From CAHJXF01 sp038240015 (GTDB lineage Bacteria > Pseudomonadota > Gammaproteobacteria > Burkholderiales > Burkholderiaceae_D): DNA of 42,231 nt. Made by a program: the position numbers and the translations under genes. The notes under the pieces are model-generated. The model did no database searches, had not been told where the DNA came from, and saw only the letters and a list, made by a program, of their open reading frames with translations. The stretch is from assembly GCA_038240015.1 (NCBI GenBank), contig JBBSEF010000021.1, forward strand, positions 1 to 42,231, read 5' to 3'. This document shows, in pieces, positions 6,839 to 15,000 of this stretch (the first letter of the stretch is position 1; the number at the start of each line of letters is the position of its first letter).

Positions 6839-7477
6839 ATGCTCAAGAAGTATTTTTTCACGGGACTGCTGATCCTCGTCCCGCTCGCCATCACGCTTTG
6901 GGTGTTGAACCTGATCGTGACGACGATGGATCGAACGCTGCTCCTGTTGCCGGCCTCGATCCGCAACGAAGCGCCGTTCAACATTCCCGGAATGGGCGTG
7001 ATCCTCACGCTCGCGATCGTCCTCGGCGTCGGCATTCTCGGGCGCAATTTCATCGGGCGGCGTCTGCTCGTCTGGTGGGAAATCGTGCTCGCTCGCATTC
7101 CTATCGTCTCGGCGATTTATTCGAGCGTCAAGCAGGTATCCGACACCTTGTTCTCGCCGTCGGGCCAGGCCTTCCGCAAAGCCGTGCTGGTCGAATTCCC
7201 GCGGAAAGGCGCATGGGCCGTCGGCTTCGTCGTCGGCAGTCCGGGGGCGTCGCTTCAACAACCCTTGGAGGGCGAACACGCGACCGTTTACGTACCGACC
7301 GCACCGAACCCGACGTCTGGATACATCCTCATCCTTCCCGTCGAGCAGATCGTCGACCTGGACATCAGTGTCGATGAGGCGCTCAAGTTCGTCGTCTCGA
7401 TGGGCGTGGTCGCGCCGGGTCCGCGCGTAGCGTCGCCCACGGTCGCAGCGCCCACGCCCGTCGCGAGTGTGCGTTGA
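6839..7477 (+). CDS. DUF502 inner-membrane protein
   Basis: 212 residues. Two strong transmembrane helices are visible: YFFTGLLILVPLAITLWVLN and VILTLAIVLGVGILG. Between and after them lie the family landmarks IPGMGV, RIPIVSAIYSSVKQV and, in the soluble part, PTAPNPTSGYILILP. This pattern identifies DUF502, a widespread membrane family without an established function. A Pro/Ala-rich tail follows the conserved part. ACGGAG lies just upstream and the gene begins eight bases after the FmdB-like stop, so the two are almost certainly co-transcribed. Confidence 0.9.
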   Translation: MLKKYFFTGLLILVPLAITLWVLNLIVTTMDRTLLLLPASIRNEAPFNIPGMGVILTLAIVLGVGILGRNFIGRRLLVWWEIVLARIPIVSAIYSSVKQVSDTLFSPSGQAFRKAVLVEFPRKGAWAVGFVVGSPGASLQQPLEGEHATVYVPTAPNPTSGYILILPVEQIVDLDISVDEALKFVVSMGVVAPGPRVASPTVAAPTPVASVR

Positions 7478-7830
7478 TCGACCAGGCGCCTCCGCTCGGC
7501 GTCGCGCGATTGCCGCGCCGCCTCTCGCATGATAAGTTTCGCGCATGTTTTCATCTCAGACACTTCCATTGATCGTCGCGCCTGCAGTGGCGCGCGCTGT
7601 CCTGCGCGTAACCGCTGTGCGCGCACATCTCGCGAGCGCGTTCGGTACAGAACGAAATCGCTAGGGTTGGCCCGGGCCGGCCAACCCGCAACGTATCGCT
7701 CGCGCCCTCTCTCACACGTTTCTTCTTCGCCGCTTCTTCGTCACGGTCGACGGCGACTCGCTCACACCGCGATGCGACGCCGCTCGCCTGCCGCGCGCTC
7801 GCGATGCAAGCCCTCTGATTCGGAGTTCTC
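7478..7830. other. 353-bp gap before aspS with one inverted repeat
   Basis: No convincing gene was found. GGGTTGGCC (7664-7672) and GGCCAACCC (7679-7687) form a nine-base-pair stem with a six-base loop but no T-tract, so it is not a standard terminator; it could be an RNA structure in a long aspS leader or a degraded palindromic repeat. Short open frames on both strands look random. Confidence 0.4.
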
Positions 7831-9681
7831 ATGCGTACCCACTACTGCGGTCTGGTCACCGCCGAAGAGTTGGCAAAACCCGTCGTTCTGTATGGATGGG
7901 TCCATCGCCGGCGCGATCACGGCGGCGTCATCTTCATCGATCTGCGCGATCGCGAAGGCATCGCGCAGATCGTTTGCGATCCCGACCGAGCTGAAACTTT
8001 CGCAATCGCCGAATCGTTGCGCAATGAATTTTGCGTGGCGATCAAAGGCCTGGTGCGCGCGCGGCCCCAGGGAACCGCCAACTCTTCGATGAAGTCCGGG
8101 GAAGTCGAAGTGCTGGCCCACGAGATCGAAGTGCTCAACGCGTCGGTCACCCCTCCCTTTCAACTCGACGACGACAACCTCTCCGAGACCACGCGGCTCA
8201 CGCATCGCGTGCTCGATCTGCGACGTCCGGCGATGCAGAAGAACCTGATGCTGCGCTATCGCGTCGCGATGGAGGTGCGCAAGTATCTCGACGCAGAAGG
8301 CTTCATCGATATCGAAACGCCGATGCTGACCAAGAGCACCCCCGAAGGTGCGCGCGACTATCTGGTGCCCAGCCGCGTGAACCCCGGCATGTTCTTCGCG
8401 CTTCCGCAATCGCCGCAGCTCTTCAAGCAGTTGTTGATGGTGGCCGGCTTCGACCGCTACTACCAGATCGTCAAGTGCTTTCGCGACGAGGACCTGCGCG
8501 CCGACCGTCAACCCGAGTTCACTCAAATCGACTGCGAGACTTCCTTCCTCGACGAGACCGAGATCCGAGCGATCTTCGAGACCATGACGCGGCACGTGTT
8601 CAAGACCGTGATCGATGTGGATCTGCCGGCCTTTCCCGTGATGCCCCATGCCGAAGCGATGGCGCGCTTCGGTTCGGACAAGCCCGACCTGCGCGTGCAG
8701 CTCGAGCTCACCGAACTCACCGACGCGATGCGCGACGTCGACTTCAAGGTCTTCGCCGCGGCGGCCAACAGCGACGACGGTCGGGTCGTCGGCTTGCGCA
8801 TTCCGGGCGGTGGCGCCACCACCGGCGGCTTCGCGCGATCGGAGATCGATGCGTACACCCAGTTCGTTGCAATATATGGCGCCAAGGGACTGGCGTACAT
8901 CAAGGTCAACGACTTGTCGCAGAGCGACTTGCGTGCGGGCCTGCAATCGCCGATCGTCAAGAACATTCACGACGCCGCATTGAAGACGATCGTCGAGCGC
9001 ACCGGAGCAAAAAACGGCGATCTGATTTTCTTCGGCGCCGATCGTGCGAAGATCGTCAACGATGCGATCGGCGCCTTGCGCGTGAAGATCGGTCATTCCG
9101 ATTTCGGCAAGCGGACCGGCCTCTTCGAAGCGGGCTGGCGTCCACTGTGGGTCGTCGACTTTCCCATGTTCGAATACGACGAGGCCGAGGCACGCTTCAC
9201 CGCCGCGCACCACCCTTTCACCGCACCCAAGGACGGCGACGAGAATTTTCTCGCGACCGACCCGGCGCGCTGCATGGCCAAGGCCTACGACCTGGTCCTC
9301 AACGGTTGGGAGATCGGCGGCGGCTCGGTGCGTATTCATCGCGAAGAAGTGCAGAGCAAGGTGTTTCGCGCACTCAAGATCGATGCCCAGGAAGCGCAAG
9401 CCAAGTTCGGCTTCCTGCTCGATGCGCTGCGTTACGGCGCGCCTCCTCATGGCGGTATCGCGTTCGGCCTCGATCGGCTGGTGACGATGATGGCCGGTGC
9501 GGAATCGATACGCGACGTGATCGCGTTCCCGAAGACGCAGCGCGCGCAGGACCTTCTGACCGAAGCGCCGAGCGCGGTCGATGAACGTCAGTTGCGCGAG
9601 CTGCACATTCGTCTGCGATCCAGTGAGCGCGCTCCGGCATTGGCGACCGGCGCAAACCATGCAGAGCCGCGCGCGGCCTGA
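7831..9681 (+). CDS. aspS: Aspartate--tRNA ligase, probably non-discriminating (AspRS2 type)
   Basis: 616 residues, normal for bacterial AspRS. It has an N-terminal anticodon-binding OB fold (GWVHRRRDHGGVIFIDLRDR), class II motif 1 (EGFIDIETPMLTKSTPEGAR), motif 2 (CFRDEDLRADRQPEFTQID), the bacterial GAD insertion and motif 3 (YGAPPHGGIAFGLDRLVTM). The enzyme charges tRNA-Asp. His30 in RRRDHGG and Gly81 in RARPQGT occupy the positions that in characterised AspRS enzymes distinguish non-discriminating forms (His/Gly) from the discriminating E. coli form (Leu at the first). The enzyme therefore probably also makes Asp-tRNA-Asn, to be amidated by GatCAB (inference; gat genes are not in view). Confidence 0.97.
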   Translation: MRTHYCGLVTAEELAKPVVLYGWVHRRRDHGGVIFIDLRDREGIAQIVCDPDRAETFAIAESLRNEFCVAIKGLVRARPQGTANSSMKSGEVEVLAHEIEVLNASVTPPFQLDDDNLSETTRLTHRVLDLRRPAMQKNLMLRYRVAMEVRKYLDAEGFIDIETPMLTKSTPEGARDYLVPSRVNPGMFFALPQSPQLFKQLLMVAGFDRYYQIVKCFRDEDLRADRQPEFTQIDCETSFLDETEIRAIFETMTRHVFKTVIDVDLPAFPVMPHAEAMARFGSDKPDLRVQLELTELTDAMRDVDFKVFAAAANSDDGRVVGLRIPGGGATTGGFARSEIDAYTQFVAIYGAKGLAYIKVNDLSQSDLRAGLQSPIVKNIHDAALKTIVERTGAKNGDLIFFGADRAKIVNDAIGALRVKIGHSDFGKRTGLFEAGWRPLWVVDFPMFEYDEAEARFTAAHHPFTAPKDGDENFLATDPARCMAKAYDLVLNGWEIGGGSVRIHREEVQSKVFRALKIDAQEAQAKFGFLLDALRYGAPPHGGIAFGLDRLVTMMAGAESIRDVIAFPKTQRAQDLLTEAPSAVDERQLRELHIRLRSSERAPALATGANHAEPRAA

Positions 9682-9744
9682 GATGACGCGCGGTTGGACC
9701 CGCGCGCGGACCGATGCACGGACCGATCCGCGCCGCCACGACGC

Positions 9745-10608
9745 ATGAGACGGACCACGTCCAGCGCGGGGATTGCGATCGCGCTAGTCATCGGGTTCGC
9801 AGCCGCTGTTGGCGGCGCTGCATGGTGGTGGATCGCGCGGGCCAGACCCGATGCCGTCGAGAAACGCATTTCCGCGCAAATCGTCGAACGACACGCGGGT
9901 GCAAGCGTCGCCTCCCTGGACTCTGGTCTGCTGCGGGTCACGCTGCCTTCGGGCCTCTACATCGATGTGCGCCCGGTGATCGCGATTGAGCGGTGTCGCT
10001 CCGACCGATTCGATTGCTCGAACGCCGTCGATCGCGTGGTCGGCGACGTCGCGCATATCGAGGAAATGCTCGCCAAGCCGCATCTGGCGGATCTCCGCGC
10101 GATGATCATCGGCGAAGCGTCGCCCGGCTTTCGCTTCGGCTTCCTGACCGAGCCGTTGATCGGGCCGCTCGAACTTCGCTACGCGCTGGTCTCGGGCGCC
10201 GCCTCCACCTTCGTCACATCGACCGTCGCCGATAGTCTGGGCGTCGATCGCGCGCAGTTGAAGCAGGCCGCAATCGCCAACCTCGCGGCCGATGGCGAAC
10301 CACGCGCGGAACTGCTTGCCGATAGCCCCGGGGTCTATCGCGTTGTATCGAAAGACGATGCGGTCGCCGAACTGATCAGCCCGCTTCGCATGCGAAGACT
10401 CGCCGCAATCGTCGGAGCGGCGCGCATCTATTGCGCGGTTCCCGAACGCGGCGCGCTCTTTCTCGCACGCAAGGACGCGACCACCGATCTGGCCGCCAGA
10501 CGCGCGCTATCGACTTTGCTCGCGCGGGCGCGCGCCGGCGAGTTGCTGGTCTATGACACGCAGGCCCCCGAAGGACGGACTCTGTCGATCGCCGAAGCGG
10601 GTCCGTGA
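9745..10608 (+). CDS. Membrane-anchored protein of unknown function
   Basis: 287 residues. An N-terminal transmembrane anchor (AGIAIALVIGFAAAVGGAAW) is followed by a soluble domain of about 250 residues with mixed alpha/beta composition. Notable segments are GLYIDVRPVIAIERC, SPGVYRVVSKDDAVAELI and RAGELLVYDTQAPEGR. No family was recognised with confidence; the general layout recalls DUF1444/YtpQ-like proteins, but this is only a guess. ATG 9745 was chosen; TTG 9694 in the same frame would add a Arg/Asp-rich leader ahead of the anchor. The stop overlaps the GTG start of nudB by four bases (GTGA), implying translational coupling. Confidence 0.6.
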   Translation: MRRTTSSAGIAIALVIGFAAAVGGAAWWWIARARPDAVEKRISAQIVERHAGASVASLDSGLLRVTLPSGLYIDVRPVIAIERCRSDRFDCSNAVDRVVGDVAHIEEMLAKPHLADLRAMIIGEASPGFRFGFLTEPLIGPLELRYALVSGAASTFVTSTVADSLGVDRAQLKQAAIANLAADGEPRAELLADSPGVYRVVSKDDAVAELISPLRMRRLAAIVGAARIYCAVPERGALFLARKDATTDLAARRALSTLLARARAGELLVYDTQAPEGRTLSIAEAGP

Positions 10609-11090
10609 CGAAGCCCTGGAAACTCCCGCGCTCGGTCCTCGTCGTGATCTACACACGCGACCTTCGCGTGCTGCTGCTCGAACGCACCGACCCCGCGGAC
10701 CATTGGCAATCGGTCACCGGCAGCATCGATGCGATCGACGAGCCGCTCGCCACGACCGCGATTCGCGAAGTCGCCGAGGAGACCGGCATCGCGGCCGATC
10801 GCGATGGCGTGCTGGTCGACTGGAACCATGCGATCGAATACAGCATCTATCCGCATTGGCGGTATCGCTATGCGCCCGGCGTGGTGCGGAACACCGAGCA
10901 TTGGTTCGGGCTCGCATTGCCTGACGATTTTCCTTCTCGCGACAGGGTGCGCATTGCCCCTCGCGAGCATTTGCAATACGCTTGGCTCCCCTTTCGAGAG
11001 GCAGCCGCGCGTTGCTTCTCACCAAGCAACGCGGAAGCGATTCTCCAGTTGCCTGAACGATGCACGAAGACGACCGCAAAACACCCGTAA
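10605..11090 (+). CDS. nudB: Dihydroneopterin triphosphate diphosphatase (Nudix)
   Basis: 161 residues. The Nudix signature is clear: GSIDAIDEPLATTAIREVAE followed by ETGI, with one extra residue between the first Gly and Glu compared with the canonical spacing. Flanking motifs KLPRSVLVVIY, HWQSVTGS and NTEHWFGLALP match NudB, which removes pyrophosphate from dihydroneopterin triphosphate in folate synthesis. The start is GTG 10605 overlapping the previous stop; the 3' end overlaps the next gene by 31 bases. Adjacent EEP and clsB genes form a common betaproteobacterial trio with nudB. Substrate assignment rests on family and context. Confidence 0.88.
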   Translation: MTKPWKLPRSVLVVIYTRDLRVLLLERTDPADHWQSVTGSIDAIDEPLATTAIREVAEETGIAADRDGVLVDWNHAIEYSIYPHWRYRYAPGVVRNTEHWFGLALPDDFPSRDRVRIAPREHLQYAWLPFREAAARCFSPSNAEAILQLPERCTKTTAKHP

Positions 11091-12220
11091 GGAACGATTC
11101 CGCGAAGGATGCCGCGAGCGATGCGGCGGACACGATCGCGGAACTTGCGCTCGCCGATGCCGCGGCGGCGACGCTGGTACTCGAGCGCGACGCGGCGCTG
11201 GCGGTCTCCGACGAAGCGGTTCCTGCGTCGGCTACGCGACTGCGCGTGGCGACCTACAACATCCACAAGGGCGTCTCCGCGATGTCTCGGAAGAATCGCA
11301 TCCACGATCTGCGCGCGGGACTGCATGCGCTTGAGGCGGACCTGGTGTTTCTGCAGGAGGTGCAGGGCCGCAACGACCTGCACGCCGAACGGTTCGACAA
11401 CTGGCCCGAAGTCGCGCAACACACCTTCCTCGCGGGCGATCGCTGGGCCGAGGCGGCCTATGGACGCAACTCCGTGCGCAGCGAGGGAGATCACGGCAAC
11501 GCGGTGCTGTCGCGCTTCCCCATGGTCGCGCACGAAAACATCGACATCTCGGATCACCGCTTCGAGTCGCGCGGACTTTTGCATTGCGAGTTCGAAGTCG
11601 ATGGCGTGAGCGTGCATTGCATCTGCGCGCACCTCGGCCTGTTCGAAGAAAGCCGGGTGCGACAGGCCGATGCGATGATCGCGCGCATCCGTTCGCATGT
11701 ACCGGGCGATGCGCCGCTGGTGATCGCCGGGGACTTCAACGATTGGCGCCATCGCCTGGGCAAGCGGCTGGTCGAAAGCCTGGGCGTGCGCGAAGTGTTC
11801 TCGTCAGAGGACACACGCGGCGAGACCCGCCGCGCAGCGCTCGCGCGACGTGCGAGCGGCTATGTGCAAAAGCAAAGCGCCCGCATTGGCAACACCATCG
11901 GCGACACGATCGGCGCGCCGTTCGCGACGACTGCGAAGTCGGCGGCGAATTCTGCTGCGAGGGCTTCCACGAGGGCTTCCGCGAAAGCCGCATCGGCCGC
12001 TGCGATCGCCGCATCCGCCTCGATGAAAACCGGAACGCGCGCCTCGCGTATCGCCAACCCCGCACGTACCTACCCCGCCGGCTTCCCGTTGCTGCGACTC
12101 GATCGCGTCTATGTCCGCGGCTTCAAGATCGCGTCGGCCCAGGTGCTCTCCGGCCCGGCATGGCGCAAGCTCTCGGACCATGCGCCCATCCTGGCGGAGC
12201 TCGTCTTCGATCCACAGTGA
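11060..12220 (+). CDS. Endonuclease/exonuclease/phosphatase family protein with Ala/Ser insertion
   Basis: 386 residues. The EEP core shows ATYNIHKG, catalytic Glu100 in FLQEVQG, GDHGNAVLSR, CAHLGLFEESR, AGDFNDW (Asp225, Asn227), LDRVYVRG and the final SDHAP (Asp373-His374). This is the YbhP-like family next to ClsB (in E. coli ybhP precedes clsB). Two departures are visible: a charged/Ala-rich N-terminal extension of about 60 residues, and an ~84-residue insertion (253-336) rich in Ala, Ser, Arg and Thr between the GDFNDW and LDRVYV motifs. All catalytic residues remain. It overlaps nudB by 31 bases and clsB by four, so it is translated from the same message. The substrate (lipid phosphate, nucleic acid or other) is unknown. 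Confidence 0.85.
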   Translation: MHEDDRKTPVRNDSAKDAASDAADTIAELALADAAAATLVLERDAALAVSDEAVPASATRLRVATYNIHKGVSAMSRKNRIHDLRAGLHALEADLVFLQEVQGRNDLHAERFDNWPEVAQHTFLAGDRWAEAAYGRNSVRSEGDHGNAVLSRFPMVAHENIDISDHRFESRGLLHCEFEVDGVSVHCICAHLGLFEESRVRQADAMIARIRSHVPGDAPLVIAGDFNDWRHRLGKRLVESLGVREVFSSEDTRGETRRAALARRASGYVQKQSARIGNTIGDTIGAPFATTAKSAANSAARASTRASAKAASAAAIAASASMKTGTRASRIANPARTYPAGFPLLRLDRVYVRGFKIASAQVLSGPAWRKLSDHAPILAELVFDPQ

Positions 12221-13425
12221 ATTTCGAAGACGGCAATCGCGTCGACCTGCTGTACGGAGGCGCCGAGTTTTTTCCGGCGCTGATCGCCGCGATCGAGCAC
12301 GCAGAAAAAGAGGTCTATCTCGAGACCTACATCTACAACGACGACGACACCGGCCAGCGCGTGGCCATGGCGCTTGCCGCCGCAGCCAAGCGCCGTGTCA
12401 CGGTGCGCGTTTCGGTCGATGGCTTCGGCTCGGCGAATCTCGCGCAGCCAATTCGCGACACGCTCGAGAAAGCGGGGGTCGAAGTCGTGGTGTTTCGTCC
12501 CGAGCATGGGTGGCGGAAGAGCGGCCTCAAATATTTTTCGCGCGAACGCTTGCGACGCCTGCATCGCAAGCTGGCGATGATCGATCGCAAGATCGCATTC
12601 TGCGGCGGCATCAACATCGTCGACGATCTGATCGATCCCAATCGCGGTCCGCTCGACGCGCCGCGCTTCGATTTCGCGGCGCGCGTGGAAGGTCCTGTCG
12701 TCGGCCCGATCGCGGCGTACATGCTCAATCAATGGCTGCGTCTCGACTGGAAGCGCATCGCGAGCAAGCAGGGCGAACTGCAACGCGCGATCGACACCTG
12801 GGTGTCGCGGCGCGACTGGGCCACGCCACATCCGGACGGCGCCAACGTGCGCGTGGCTTTCATCACGCGCGACAACGTAGGCAATCGGCGAACCATCGAG
12901 CGCGCCTATCTGGCCGCGATCAAACTCGCGAAGAAGGAAATCATTCTTTGCAACGCCTACTACTTCCCGGGCCGCCGCTTTCGCAAGACGCTGATCGCCG
13001 CGGCCAGACGTGGCGTGCGGGTGCGCCTGCTATTGCAAGGACGGCCCGAGTATCCGGTGCAGCACTACGCGAGCCAGGTTCTCTATGCCGAATTGCTCGC
13101 GGCGGGAATCGAGATTCACGAATACACCCTGGGCTTTCTCCACGCGAAGGTCGGCGTCGTGGACGGCGGCTGGGCAACGGTCGGCTCCTCGAACATCGAT
13201 CCATTCAGCCTCTTTCTCGCGCGCGAAGCGAACCTGGTCGTGCTCAACGAGGAGTTCGCCGGCCTGTTGCTCGCCAGGCTCGAACACGCCATCGCGCACG
13301 ACGCCGCGCCGGTCCACGCAGAGCGGCTGGTCAAGACGGGCTGGTTGGCTCGAGCGATCAACACGATGTCGTATGAGGCCTTGCGACTGGGCGTCTATCT
13401 CAGCGGCCATGCCAACCAATATTGA
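12217..13425 (+). CDS. clsB: Cardiolipin synthase B
   Basis: 402 residues, the usual length for ClsB. Two phospholipase D HKD motifs are present: HRKLAMIDRKIAFCGG and HAKVGVVDGGWATVGSSNID. The N-terminal NRVDLLYGGAEFFPALIAAI and EVYLETYIYNDD segments are typical. The enzyme makes cardiolipin from phosphatidyl donors at the inner membrane. The start is GTG 12217, overlapping the EEP stop (GTGA); the frame is open much further upstream but that part is antisense-like shadow of the EEP gene. The 3' end overlaps the exonuclease gene by 17 bases. Confidence 0.93.
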   Translation: MNFEDGNRVDLLYGGAEFFPALIAAIEHAEKEVYLETYIYNDDDTGQRVAMALAAAAKRRVTVRVSVDGFGSANLAQPIRDTLEKAGVEVVVFRPEHGWRKSGLKYFSRERLRRLHRKLAMIDRKIAFCGGINIVDDLIDPNRGPLDAPRFDFAARVEGPVVGPIAAYMLNQWLRLDWKRIASKQGELQRAIDTWVSRRDWATPHPDGANVRVAFITRDNVGNRRTIERAYLAAIKLAKKEIILCNAYYFPGRRFRKTLIAAARRGVRVRLLLQGRPEYPVQHYASQVLYAELLAAGIEIHEYTLGFLHAKVGVVDGGWATVGSSNIDPFSLFLAREANLVVLNEEFAGLLLARLEHAIAHDAAPVHAERLVKTGWLARAINTMSYEALRLGVYLSGHANQY

Positions 13426-14506
13426 CGAGCCTTCGCGTGATGCGGATCACGCGGAGGTTCAGGTCGAGGACGGTGTCCCGACGCGCCGCAGCCCCAACGA
13501 CGATCTCGTCGTGCTCCGACCTCAAGGCCTCTATTGTCCGGCCGGAGATTTTTATATCGACCCGTGGCGTCCGGTCGATCGCGCGGTGATCACGCATGCG
13601 CATGCCGACCACGCGCGCATCGGCCACGGCCACTATCTTGCGGCCGCGCCGGGCGAAGGCGTGCTGCGTACGCGTCTCGGGACGATCGATCTGCAGACTC
13701 TGGCGTATGGTGAAGCCATCGCCCACAACGGCGTGCGCGTCTCGCTGCATCCGGCGGGACACGTGCTCGGATCGGCGCAGATCCGCATCGAGCATCGAGG
13801 CCGCGTGTGGGTTGCGTCGGGCGACTACAAGTTCATGCAAGGCATCGACGTCGATCCGACCTGTGCGGCATTCGAGCCGGTGCGTTGCGATGTGTTCATC
13901 ACCGAATCGACCTTCGGCTTGCCGATCTATCGATGGCAGGCGCAGCGGGAGATTTTCGCGGACATCGATGCGTGGTGGCGAGGCAATGCCGACATCGATC
14001 GCGCGTCGGTACTGTTCTGCTATGCGTTCGGCAAAGCGCAGCGCGTGCTCGCGGGAGTCGACGCAACGATCGGCCCGATCTACTGCCACGGCGCCGTCGA
14101 GCCGCTCAATCGCGCCTATCGCGACGCGGGCGTGCCGTTGCCGTCCACGACCCTCGTATCGGAAGTCGAAGACAAGACGCTCTTCAAGAAAGGCCTGGTG
14201 CTTGCGCCGCCGTCAGCCGCGGGCTCGACGTGGATGCGGCGCTTCGGCGAATACAGCGATGCGTTCGCGTCGGGGTGGATGCTGTTGCGCGGCGCGCGCA
14301 AGAGGCGCGGCGTGGATCGAGGCTTCGTGCTCTCGGATCACGCTGATTGGCCCGGCCTTCACGCTGCGATTGACGCGAGCCGTGCCGAGCGCGTCATCGT
14401 CACGCATGGCGACGTGGCGGTGATGGTGCGATGGTTGAACGAGAAGGGTCTCGACGCCGAAGCCTTCGAGACCGAATACGGCGATGAAGCGGAGACCGCG
14501 TCGTAG
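13409..14506 (+). CDS. Ligase-associated metallo-beta-lactamase/beta-CASP exonuclease (EXO)
   Basis: 365 residues. The metal-binding motif THAHADHARIGHGHY, later HPAGHVLGSAQIRIEH, SGDYKFMQG and the C-terminal LSDHADWPGL and VIVTHGD identify the MBL/beta-CASP exonuclease associated with ATP-dependent DNA ligases (the EXO component of the LHR-EXO-LIG-MPE repair cluster; related to SNM1/Pso2-type nucleases). Its usual partners are the ligase at 19229, the helicase at 22715 and PdeM at 26373; in many genomes EXO directly precedes the ligase, but here 4.7 kb separates them. ATG 13409 overlaps clsB, linking it to the nudB operon. The ~30-residue N-terminal leader is variable. Confidence 0.92.
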   Translation: MPTNIDEPSRDADHAEVQVEDGVPTRRSPNDDLVVLRPQGLYCPAGDFYIDPWRPVDRAVITHAHADHARIGHGHYLAAAPGEGVLRTRLGTIDLQTLAYGEAIAHNGVRVSLHPAGHVLGSAQIRIEHRGRVWVASGDYKFMQGIDVDPTCAAFEPVRCDVFITESTFGLPIYRWQAQREIFADIDAWWRGNADIDRASVLFCYAFGKAQRVLAGVDATIGPIYCHGAVEPLNRAYRDAGVPLPSTTLVSEVEDKTLFKKGLVLAPPSAAGSTWMRRFGEYSDAFASGWMLLRGARKRRGVDRGFVLSDHADWPGLHAAIDASRAERVIVTHGDVAVMVRWLNEKGLDAEAFETEYGDEAETAS

Positions 14507-14517
14507 CACTGCAGCCT

Positions 14518-15000
14518 TCAGGCCTGCGGCAGAGTCAAACCAAGCATCACGCCCCAGACCATATGCGAAAGCATGATCGAAGCCGGCGTGCGCGGGCCGT
14601 AGTTGAGACCCAGGAAGCCCGGCGGTTCGAGCTGGCGCACGACCGTCGGCCCTTCATGCTCACTGGCCATGCGCGGATGCAGGCTCGGCAGCAAGGTGAC
14701 GCCGAACGTCAGAAAGAACGCACCTTGCGCGGTGCCGAATATCAGCCCTTTCCACCAGGTCGCGCCATCCCACGCTCGAAACGCACAGAGATAAAGTAAA
14801 GAGAACACCACGCCGATCACGAGGTGCAGCAGCACGCCGTAAATCTTTGCGCGATCGCGGTCGGGCGTGAACATCGTGCCGAGCAGATAGGGAATGTTCA
14901 TGCGCGTGAAGCCGAATCCTTGACTCGCGGCGAGCAAGGTCGTGAACACGATCGAGCTGAACACGCCCCAGAACACGGTCCCGGCCAGCATCATCATCAT
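14518..15000 (-). CDS. Multi-pass membrane protein of unknown function
   Basis: 160 residues with about four hydrophobic segments (LAGTVFWGVFSSIVFTTLLA, VLLHLVIGVVFSLLYL, GTAQGAFFLTFGVTLL and MLSHMVWGVMLGLTL). Small-residue Gly patterns resemble YagU/DUF1440- or DUF6789-like membrane proteins; the assignment is tentative. The start is one of four consecutive ATG codons beginning at 15000; the first overlaps the stop of the glycosidase gene (ATGA), with AAGGAG nearby, so the two are translated together. Its role next to a cytosolic GH15 enzyme is unknown. Confidence 0.75.
   Translation of the reverse strand: MMMMLAGTVFWGVFSSIVFTTLLAASQGFGFTRMNIPYLLGTMFTPDRDRAKIYGVLLHLVIGVVFSLLYLCAFRAWDGATWWKGLIFGTAQGAFFLTFGVTLLPSLHPRMASEHEGPTVVRQLEPPGFLGLNYGPRTPASIMLSHMVWGVMLGLTLPQA

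Noticed and set aside
7664..7687. Nine-base-pair hairpin before aspS as a terminator or riboswitch
   Set aside because: No T-tract follows and no known riboswitch or T-box elements are visible; kept only as an inverted repeat in the gap description.
7762..9660. A 632-codon open frame on the minus strand
   Set aside because: It is fully antisense to aspS and has no recognisable domain or ribosome binding site; long antisense frames are expected in GC-rich genes with strong third-position bias.
13010..13408. A 133-residue N-terminal extension of the EXO protein
   Set aside because: It overlaps clsB out of frame, is Arg/Ser-rich and not part of the MBL exonuclease family; ATG 13409 is the first plausible start.
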